NCBI GenBank assembly: GCA_025928535.1 | Contig: JAICJJ010000162.1 | Coordinates: forward strand, 1 to 6,737 | Reading direction: 5' to 3' | Length of the DNA: 6,737 nt | From: Thermomicrobiales bacterium | GTDB lineage: Bacteria; Chloroflexota; Chloroflexia; Thermomicrobiales; UBA6265 | Part shown: positions 1-4,469 of the stretch, in pieces | Layout: every line of letters begins with the position of its first letter | Position numbering within the stretch: the first letter of the stretch is position 1 | Notes under the pieces: generated by a model | Seen by the model: only the letters and a program-made list of their open reading frames with translations | The model's database searches: none | Told to the model about the DNA's origin: nothing | Program-made: the position numbers and the translations under genes

Positions 1-968
1 GCAAGTTCCTCGACGCCGCCCGCGCCGATGCGTCCCGGCGGCGGCGTGAGGCGTTCGTCGAGCGCGAACCGACGCCTTGCCTGGTCGAGGCGGCCGACGA
101 CACGCTCCAGCTCTACTTCCTGTGCGCTCACCCGTCCTTGACCCCGGCCTCGGCCGTCGCCCTCACGCTGCGCGCGGTCGGCGGCCTGACCACGCGGCAG
201 ATCGCACAGGCCTACCTCGTGCCGGAGGCGACCATGGCCCAGCGCATCAGCAGGGCCAAGCGGACCGTCTCGGGCGTCCGCTTCGACCAGCCCGGCGACG
301 TCGCGACGGTGTTGCGCGTGCTCTACCTGGTCTTCAACGAAGGCTACTCCGGCGATGTCGACCTCGCCGTCGAAGCGATCCGGCTCACTCGCCAACTCGC
401 GGCCAAGGTCAGCCATGAGGAGGTCGCGGGTCTGCTCGCGCTCATGCTGCTCCACCACGCGCGGCGCCCGGCACGGACCGGCCCCGACGGCAGACTCGTG
501 CCCCTCGGCGAGCAGGACCGTAGCCTCTGGAACTCCCGCCTGATCGCCGAGGGCGTCGACGTGCTCCAGATCGCTCTCGCCCGCGACCGCCTGGGCGAGT
601 TCCAGGCTCAAGCCGCCATCGCCGCGCTCCACGCCGACGCGCGAACGGCCGCGGAGACGGACTGGTTGCAGATCGTCGAGTGGTATGACGAATTAGTCAG
701 CCTGACCGACAACCCGGTGGCCCGTCTCAACCGGGCCGTCGCGGTCGGGGAGGCCGAAGGCCCGCAAGCCGGCTTGACCGCTCTGGCGGACCTCGACCCC
801 CGGCTGCCGCGCCACGCCGCCGTCGCGGCGTATCTCCACGAGCGTGACGGCGACCGGGTCACCGCCGCACGGCTTTACGCCGAAGCCGCCCGATCGGCTC
901 CCAACCTCCCCGAACGTGACCACCTCACGCGACAGGCCGCACGGCTCAACGCGCAACTGCGCAATTGA
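1..968 (+). CDS. ECF42-type RNA polymerase sigma factor, 5' end missing
   Basis: This is an extracytoplasmic-function sigma factor of the group carrying a large C-terminal extension (ECF42, DUF6596-like). The frame is open from base 3, giving 321 visible codons before TGA at 966-968. Family members are about 400 residues, so most of region sigma-2 (core binding, -10 recognition) lies before the window. The visible part starts in the linker, with DDTLQLYFLCAHPSL. Region sigma-4 follows with a helix-turn-helix (LTTRQIAQAYLVPEATMAQR, then ISRAKR) that reads the -35 element. The extension begins at RVLYLVFNEGYSG, continues through LLALMLLHHARRPAR and WYDELVSLTDNPVARLNRAVA, and ends in TPR-like helices. 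In studied ECF42 proteins there is no classical anti-sigma factor; the extension is needed for activity and genes for DGPF/YCII-like proteins sit next door. No such partner is in the window; it could lie upstream. The internal ATG at 138 is not the start, because conserved sigma sequence precedes it. Confidence 0.93.
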   Translation, partial: KFLDAARADASRRRREAFVEREPTPCLVEAADDTLQLYFLCAHPSLTPASAVALTLRAVGGLTTRQIAQAYLVPEATMAQRISRAKRTVSGVRFDQPGDVATVLRVLYLVFNEGYSGDVDLAVEAIRLTRQLAAKVSHEEVAGLLALMLLHHARRPARTGPDGRLVPLGEQDRSLWNSRLIAEGVDVLQIALARDRLGEFQAQAAIAALHADARTAAETDWLQIVEWYDELVSLTDNPVARLNRAVAVGEAEGPQAGLTALADLDPRLPRHAAVAAYLHERDGDRVTAARLYAEAARSAPNLPERDHLTRQAARLNAQLRN

Positions 969-1014
969 ACTGGTCTCCCTGCACGTCGGGACAGTTCCGG
1001 GATTTCCGAGTCAA

Positions 1015-1875
1015 TTACATGGGTGGAACGGAGCGTTCGTTGCGTGGACGCTCCGTTCGCTGTTCGTAGCCGCCCTGTTCGCGCTGACGTCGCAACCGTT
1101 CCTGAAATCGGCTGACCGCCTCTTCGTACGATGTGGCGGCCGCGGTGGACGACGCCCATTTCCACGGTTGAACGCGCGCGACGACCGCGATCGCCAGCGT
1201 CGGCTGCAAGTCGACGCCGGCCAGGAGTGCGCGCATGGCGACGCGGGCCTTGCCGATCGGCGACGCTTCGAGCGCGTCGGTCGAAACCCGCACGAGCGCG
1301 GTGTGGTCGGCCAGCCGGGCCATTGCCGCTTCCGCTTCCCAGCGCTGGTCGAGCGGGCCGGCCAGATCGAGCGCGATCGCGAGATCCCACTCTTCCGCGA
1401 ATCGCCGCAGCGCCCGCAATTGGACCAGATGCGGGCGTCCCCCTTCGAGGTGGACGCCCCGCAAGCCGACGGCGATCCTGGTTGGCGCGGAAATCGCGCC
1501 GGGCAAGTGATTGCCCAGCGCGGGAAGAAGCGTCGAAGCATGTCGGGCGATGTCGCCTTTCGGCATCTCGACGACGAGCAAACGCGCTCCCCAGGCGCTG
1601 GCGCAGCGATTTGCCAGCCGAATCCAGGCGCGCCGATCTTCCGGGGAATCGAGCGGCGGCCGAGGGAGCCAGACGGCGGCGACCGGTGCCGACGCCGTAG
1701 CAACCCGATCGACCCGATCGACGTCGCGCGGCCACACTCGGCCGGCAAGATCGATTTCGAGCGACCCGCCCGGTGTCGACGCCGCGATGCGATGCAACGC
1801 GCCGAGGCTCAGGAGCGGACTCGTCCGAGAAGAGAGGGCAAACGTCATGGAAGGCAGCGGCCGGGCGTTCGGCAT
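1015..1875 (-). CDS. TIM-barrel-like protein of unknown function (possible degenerate sugar-phosphate isomerase/epimerase fold)
   Basis: This encodes 286 residues with no signal peptide or membrane span. I do not recognise a specific family. The pattern of short hydrophobic strands separated by helices (SLEIDLAG, VAAVWLPRP, ARLLVVEMPKG, RIAVGLRGVHLEGG, LAIALDLAGPL, ALVRVST, LAIAVVARV) suggests an alpha/beta barrel like xylose-isomerase-type or AP-endonuclease-2-type proteins. The Glu and Asp near strand ends (VVEMP, ALDLAG) could be leftover metal ligands, but the expected His ligands are not evident, so catalysis is doubtful. The last 45 or so residues are rich in Arg, Glu and Gln and look like a helical tail outside the barrel. 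I chose the ATG at 1875 because GGGGA lies 8 nt upstream; the ATG at 1848 has no such site. A promoter at 1984-2012 points into it, so it is probably transcribed separately from the upstream hydrolase gene. Codon usage matches a real gene in this genome, with G/C-rich third positions. Confidence 0.7.
   Translation of the reverse strand: MPNARPLPSMTFALSSRTSPLLSLGALHRIAASTPGGSLEIDLAGRVWPRDVDRVDRVATASAPVAAVWLPRPPLDSPEDRRAWIRLANRCASAWGARLLVVEMPKGDIARHASTLLPALGNHLPGAISAPTRIAVGLRGVHLEGGRPHLVQLRALRRFAEEWDLAIALDLAGPLDQRWEAEAAMARLADHTALVRVSTDALEASPIGKARVAMRALLAGVDLQPTLAIAVVARVQPWKWASSTAAATSYEEAVSRFQERLRRQREQGGYEQRTERPRNERSVPPM
1026..1058. repeat. Perfect 11-bp inverted repeat, 11-nt loop, between convergent genes
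   Basis: GAACGGAGCGT (1026-1036) is matched exactly by ACGCTCCGTTC (1048-1058). It lies 58 bp past the sigma-factor stop and inside the last codons of the convergent minus-strand gene. The position suits a transcription stop for the sigma-factor transcript, but neither strand shows a T-run after the stem, so a classical intrinsic terminator is not shown. It may act with Rho, block converging polymerases, or simply be a palindrome in coding sequence. Confidence 0.45.
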
Positions 1876-1902
1876 CGGCGTGTTCCCCGACTGGAGTGAT
1901 CA

Positions 1903-1921
1903 GACCGGGCGATGGCCGGTC
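1903..1921. other. Small hairpin in the leader of the TIM-barrel-like gene
   Basis: GACCGG (1903-1908) and CCGGTC (1916-1921) can pair around a 7-nt loop. On the minus strand it would lie in the roughly 100-nt untranslated leader between the predicted start of transcription near 1977 and the ATG at 1875. No T-run follows and the ribosome site is not covered. Function is unknown and chance is possible in GC-rich DNA. Confidence 0.2.
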
Positions 1922-1983
1922 GCAGCGGGGTCCACGCCGCTCAAGGGTGGGCGCGGGCGAGCGAGCCGCGACCTCGTGCCGGG

Positions 1984-2012
1984 AGTCTAGCACCGGCCCC
2001 GATCGCGGACAA
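1984..2012 (-). promoter_or_regulatory. Sigma70-type promoter with extended -10 for the TIM-barrel-like gene
   Basis: Read on the minus strand, TTGTCC (2012-2007) is followed by a 17-nt spacer and TAGACT (1989-1984). A TG one base before the hexamer makes an extended -10. The -35 matches four of six consensus positions and the -10 matches four of six, and the spacing is ideal. Transcription would start near 1977, about 100 nt before the ATG at 1875. It lies downstream of the hydrolase stop at 2061, so it gives the last gene of the minus-strand series its own transcript. Confidence 0.55.
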
Positions 2013-2060
2013 TGCGCTTTGAACGCTCGCATGCTGCCGGCGAGTGGCTCCGGTTGCCGC

Positions 2061-2834
2061 TCACCATTCGATCGCGAGACCGGGACGAGCGAGTTCGAGT
2101 CGTCCGCTGAAGACGGCCGCCGCCTGCGCCGCCGATCGTTCACGACCGTGTTCTTCCCAGAGGTGCGTAAGCAGGAGCAATCGCGCGCCCGTCCGCTCGG
2201 CGAGCAACCCGGCTTCCTCTGGCGTCAGATGACCTCGCCGCCCGACCGGCTCTTCCGGAGTTGGTCCCGCGCCGGCTTCCACGACCAACACGGCTGATCC
2301 CGACGCGAATGGGACGAGGTCAGCGGTCGGGCCGGTGTCGGCGGTATAGGTCAAATCGCCGCCGGCGGATGGGGCAGCCAACCGGATCGCCCAGCATGGC
2401 ACGTAGTGGACCGTGGGCGTGAAACGGAGCGTCGCCGGTCCGATCGCCAGCGCCGCCGCCGGATCGTATTCCTCGATTGCAAAGACCTGATCGAAATAGC
2501 CGAGGCGTTCATCGCCGCCGAAAAGCGTCGCGGCGCCGTCGAACAACGCCCGGCCGCCGGGCGGCAGCACGAGGCGGGTCTTGCAGCGGGGCGGAATCGG
2601 ATTGTAGGCGAGGGCGAAGCGCAAGGCGAAGAGATCCAGGATGTGATCGAGATGGAGGTGGGAGACGACGATCGCGTCGAGGTCGCGAAAATCGGCATGC
2701 CGCCGCAGTTCGGGCAGCGTGCCCGGGCCGAGGTCGAACACGATCGAAACTCCGTCTCCCTGCATCAGAAATCCGGCGCATCCCTGGCCGGTGTTGACGC
2801 CGGCGGCGCTGCCGCCGAGCACCGTCAATCTCAT
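2061..2834 (-). CDS. MBL-fold metallo-hydrolase (RNase Z-like / YhfI-like)
   Basis: This is a 257-residue cytoplasmic hydrolase of the metallo-beta-lactamase fold. It has the two-metal motif SHLHLDH (residues 58-64: H59, H61, D63, H64), a third-site H143 in TVHYVPCWA, the bridging Asp in TADTG (D166), and a final His in LLLTHLWEE (H224). The N-terminal strand MRLTVLGGSAAGVNTGQGCAG is typical of short RNase Z-like proteins such as Bacillus YhfI. The substrate cannot be told from sequence; the extra arm that tRNase Z uses to grip tRNA is not evident. The ATG at 2834 is chosen because the fold begins exactly there and GGGGGAGG (2852-2845) sits 10 nt upstream; the frame stays open further upstream but only as a shadow of the neighbouring gene. 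Its start overlaps the stop of the phosphatase gene as ATGA, which indicates translational coupling. Confidence 0.9.
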   Translation of the reverse strand: MRLTVLGGSAAGVNTGQGCAGFLMQGDGVSIVFDLGPGTLPELRRHADFRDLDAIVVSHLHLDHILDLFALRFALAYNPIPPRCKTRLVLPPGGRALFDGAATLFGGDERLGYFDQVFAIEEYDPAAALAIGPATLRFTPTVHYVPCWAIRLAAPSAGGDLTYTADTGPTADLVPFASGSAVLVVEAGAGPTPEEPVGRRGHLTPEEAGLLAERTGARLLLLTHLWEEHGRERSAAQAAAVFSGRLELARPGLAIEW

Positions 2835-3520
2835 CCGCCGTCTGCCTCCCCCTCGTCCGGATCGAGCAAATTGGCCAGGTGACTGCCGTCGTTGCGAAGG
2901 TGGAGCAGCGAATGGTCGCCCCGGACTTCGACATGGGTCAGCCCGCAATTGACGAGATCGTAGATCGACGGATCGTTCGGCGAGACGCCCTGGATGTGCG
3001 CCAGAAGGGCGCCGATGACGCCGCCATGGGCGACGACGATGATCCGCTCCTGATCGTACGCGTGCAGGATGGCGTGAAACGTCCGCGCCACCCGGTCGTA
3101 GAACCCGCGTCGGCTTTCGCCGCCGGGCCATGTCAGGTCGAAATTGTTCAGATCGACCAGCGCGGCGACGAGGTCCGGCCGGCGCGCCCGCGCCTCGTCG
3201 ATCGTCAGGCCTTCCAGGTCGCCGAAACTCATTTCCCGCAGGTCGGCGACGATCTGGGGTTCGAGCCCGATGCGCTGGCCGATGATTCGGGCCGTCGTCA
3301 ACGCTCGCGACAATGGACTCGAAAGAAGGAGATCGGCTGGCGGCTCCAACTCCAGTCGCATCGCGATCCGCTCGGCTTGCCGAAGGCCAAGGCCGTCGAG
3401 CGGCAGGTCGCTCGTTCCCTGAAGAATCTGGCGGCGATTGCCTTCGGTCCGCCCGTGCCGGACGAGCAGCAGATGCGTGGTCCGTTCGCGCGGGTGTTTC
3501 AGGTTGTCATGCCGTTCCAA
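2831..3520 (-). CDS. Histidine phosphatase family protein (phosphoglycerate-mutase-like)
   Basis: This is a cytoplasmic phosphatase of the branch that forms a phospho-histidine intermediate. From the proposed start it has 229 residues. The catalytic motif is LLLVRHGRTEGN (R21, H22 the nucleophile). The second Arg is in SSPLSRALTTARI (R72), the acid in EMSFGDLEG (E96), and the second His in VVAHGGVIGALL (H165), so all four active-site residues are present. Family members act on many small phosphates (sugar phosphates, alpha-ribazole phosphate, phosphoglycerate), and nothing here selects one. The start is uncertain. I prefer TTG at 3520, because GAGAGG lies 9 nt upstream and the protein then begins about 20 residues before RHG, as usual. 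The only in-frame ATG upstream (3619) would add 33 unconserved residues and overlap nth by 113 bp. With TTG the overlap with nth is 14 bp, and the 3' end overlaps the MBL gene by 4 bp. Confidence 0.88.
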   Translation of the reverse strand: MERHDNLKHPRERTTHLLLVRHGRTEGNRRQILQGTSDLPLDGLGLRQAERIAMRLELEPPADLLLSSPLSRALTTARIIGQRIGLEPQIVADLREMSFGDLEGLTIDEARARRPDLVAALVDLNNFDLTWPGGESRRGFYDRVARTFHAILHAYDQERIIVVAHGGVIGALLAHIQGVSPNDPSIYDLVNCGLTHVEVRGDHSLLHLRNDGSHLANLLDPDEGEADGG

Positions 3521-4235
3521 TTGCCGACGCCTCTCGCCTGCGCGCGTACTCCTCGCAATGCTCGGAGAGGATACATGCCTCGCAGCGAGGATGCAGAGCG
3601 CGGCAAACCGCGCGACCATGGCGAATCAGATCGAGATGGAGCCGGTAGAGCGCGTCGCGATCAGGCCCGACCGCGCGCTCGACCGCGTCCTGAACGAGTT
3701 CGGGGGATGCGCTCGCGGGCGCGAGTCCGAGCCGGCGGATCACCCGATGGACGTGGGTGTCGACTGGAAACGCCGGCCTGCCAAGGCTGAAGAGCAGGAC
3801 GCACGACGCGGTTTTCGGCCCGACGCCGGGCAGAGACGCGAGCCAGCGCCGGGCGTCGCCGACGCCGAGCGTCGCGAGATGATCGAGGGCGTAGGAGCCG
3901 CGCAGGTCATGAATCCGTCGCAGGATCGCCTGAATGCGGGGAGCCTTGATGTTGGCGAGGCCGCCGGACTTGATCGCCGCCGCGACGAGGGAGGTTGGCG
4001 CAGTAGCCACGTCGTTCCATTCGGGCAGGCAGGCGCGCAGGCTGGCGAACGCGCGCTCGGTGTTGACGTCCGTGGTGTGTTGCGAGAGCACGGTCGCGAC
4101 AAGTTCGCTCACTGGATCGCCGTGGCTGCGCCACCGGGGCGTGCGATAGACGCGCTGGAGCGTGTCCGCGATTAGGCGAAGTCGATCCGCGTCCATCGAT
4201 GTCGTCGCGATCGCCCGAGTCGGAGTGCTGCTCAT
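3507..4235 (-). CDS. nth: Endonuclease III (DNA glycosylase/AP lyase, 4Fe-4S)
   Basis: This is a base-excision repair enzyme that removes oxidised pyrimidines and cuts the resulting abasic site. The 242 residues carry the helix-hairpin-helix LPGVGPKTA with catalytic Lys at 141, followed by FPVDTHVHRV with catalytic Asp at 159. The C-terminal cluster loop has four Cys (211, 218, 221, 227) in the exact spacing C-x6-C-x2-C-x5-C that holds the 4Fe-4S cluster. The early VSELVATVLSQHTTDVNTERAF matches the family's N-terminal helix, where bacterial proteins have LLSAQ[AT]TD; here Ser-Gln-His replaces Ser-Ala-Gln. The start is ATG at 4235; the frame runs on to 4475 without recognisable sequence. No Shine-Dalgarno precedes ATG 4235, but a TACAAT box ends 7 nt before it, so the mRNA may be leaderless. 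ATG at 4196 is an alternative start giving 229 residues. It is first in a run with the phosphatase and MBL genes and is divergent from pyrC. Confidence 0.94.
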   Translation of the reverse strand: MSSTPTRAIATTSMDADRLRLIADTLQRVYRTPRWRSHGDPVSELVATVLSQHTTDVNTERAFASLRACLPEWNDVATAPTSLVAAAIKSGGLANIKAPRIQAILRRIHDLRGSYALDHLATLGVGDARRWLASLPGVGPKTASCVLLFSLGRPAFPVDTHVHRVIRRLGLAPASASPELVQDAVERAVGPDRDALYRLHLDLIRHGRAVCRALHPRCEACILSEHCEEYARRREASAIGTA

Positions 4236-4242
4236 CAGTCGG

Positions 4243-4248
4243 ATTGTA
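4243..4248 (-). promoter_or_regulatory. Possible -10 box for a leaderless nth transcript
   Basis: On the minus strand TACAAT (five of six consensus positions) ends 7 nt before the nth ATG at 4235. That is the distance at which transcription would begin at or next to the A of the start codon. No convincing -35 hexamer lies 16-18 nt upstream, and no Shine-Dalgarno precedes the ATG. Both facts fit a leaderless arrangement, but a six-base match alone is weak evidence. Confidence 0.35.
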
Positions 4249-4300
4249 CTCGGCCGCCCGGGGCCGCGCCGTCGGCGCGAACGTACAGGCCGCGCCGAAG

Positions 4301-4330
4301 TTGACCGCATCGACGCCGGCCGAGTAGAAT
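4301..4330 (+). promoter_or_regulatory. Sigma70-type promoter of the pyrC-carA operon
   Basis: TTGACC (4301-4306) and TAGAAT (4325-4330) each match consensus at five of six positions and are 18 nt apart. Transcription would begin about 4337-4339, giving a leader of about 127-129 nt before the pyrC ATG. It is the best promoter match noticed on the plus strand ahead of pyrC, and the position just before a terminator-bearing leader supports it. Confidence 0.65.
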
Positions 4331-4364
4331 ATCCGTTCAGCACGTTCAGGGCAGGAGCGGATCG

Positions 4365-4469
4365 GTGCGGCCTCAATTCAACCAACGAATCGCGCTGCGC
4401 GCAGCGCCTCCGGGTTCCAATGGAACTCAGAGGCGTTCTTTTTGTCCACCGAGAGTCTCGGCCGCATGA
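4365..4469 (+). CDS. Putative 34-residue leader peptide of the pyrC operon
   Basis: A short frame starts at GTG (4365) and ends at TGA (4467-4469), which overlaps the pyrC ATG as ATGA. AGGAG at 4353-4357 stands 7 nt before the GTG, a better ribosome site than that of pyrC itself. The encoded peptide begins MRPQFNQRIALRAAPP and contains six Arg and three Gln in 34 residues; it resembles no protein I know. The whole intrinsic terminator at 4403-4444 lies inside this frame, so a ribosome following the polymerase closely would prevent the hairpin, and termination at ATGA would hand it on to pyrC. This is the logic of the pyrBI leader (PyrL) of enteric bacteria. That the peptide is made is inferred; its sequence may not matter. 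High Arg content is also expected from GC-rich DNA, so it is not by itself a sign of arginine sensing. Confidence 0.5.
   Translation: MRPQFNQRIALRAAPPGSNGTQRRSFCPPRVSAA
4392..4407 (+). promoter_or_regulatory. Perfect 16-nt palindrome, possible pause or anti-terminator hairpin
   Basis: GCGCTGCGCGCAGCGC is its own reverse complement. As RNA it folds to a 6-bp GC-rich stem (4392-4397 with 4402-4407) and a CGCG loop. Its 3' arm uses bases 4403-4407, which also form the base of the terminator's 5' arm, so the two cannot be complete at once. It could pause polymerase or compete with the terminator. As DNA it could instead be a site for a dimeric regulator about 55 bp downstream of the transcription start. 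None of these roles is shown. Confidence 0.4.
4403..4444 (+). terminator. Intrinsic terminator/attenuator in the pyrC leader
   Basis: Bases 4403-4418 pair with 4422-4437 around an AAT loop. The core is CGCCTC (4405-4410) with GAGGCG (4430-4435) and GTTCC (4414-4418) with GGAAC (4422-4426). One C/A mismatch and G-T wobbles interrupt or extend the stem. It is followed at once by TTCTTTTT (4436-4443), which is striking in this GC-rich DNA. It lies after the promoter and 22 nt before the pyrC ATG, so it would stop transcripts before the operon unless prevented. This makes it an attenuator rather than the end of another gene: no plus-strand gene upstream needs a terminator here. Confidence 0.8.
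4449..4461 (+). promoter_or_regulatory. Hairpin over the pyrC ribosome-binding site
   Basis: CCGAG (4449-4453) pairs with CTCGG (4457-4461) around AGT. The only Shine-Dalgarno-like run before the pyrC ATG, GAGAG (4451-4455), lies within it, ending 10 nt before ATG 4466. Folded, it would hide the site; a ribosome reaching the leader stop at 4467-4469 would open it. This supports translational coupling, though a 5-bp stem is modest. Confidence 0.4.

Noticed and set aside
844..1899. Plus-strand open frame of 351 codons opposite the TIM-barrel-like gene
   Set aside because: Its Arg-rich translation looks like an antisense product of GC-rich coding DNA, and it begins inside the sigma-factor gene in another frame.
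1903..1921. Terminator after the MBL gene
   Set aside because: The small hairpin lies downstream of the separate promoter at 1984-2012, within the next gene's leader, and has no T-run.
875..2143. Long minus-strand open frame of 422 codons
   Set aside because: It is a shadow of the sigma-factor and TIM-barrel-like genes: Arg/Pro/Ser-rich low-complexity translation, crossing two genes and an intergenic region, with no recognisable motif.
2835..3131. N-terminal extension of the MBL hydrolase frame to 3131
   Set aside because: The added 99 residues are Arg-rich and overlap the phosphatase gene; the fold and a strong ribosome site both place the start at 2834.
4426..4437. A run resembling part of the PyrR-binding loop (CTCAGAGGCG) in the pyrC leader
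   Set aside because: It lacks the full conserved loop and stem of PyrR sites, and these bases are fully used as the 3' arm of the terminator. No pyrR gene is in the window.
4337..4444. T-box riboswitch, suggested by a GGAAC-containing terminator arm
   Set aside because: The conserved T-box sequence and the long specifier stem are absent, and the leader before the terminator is too short.
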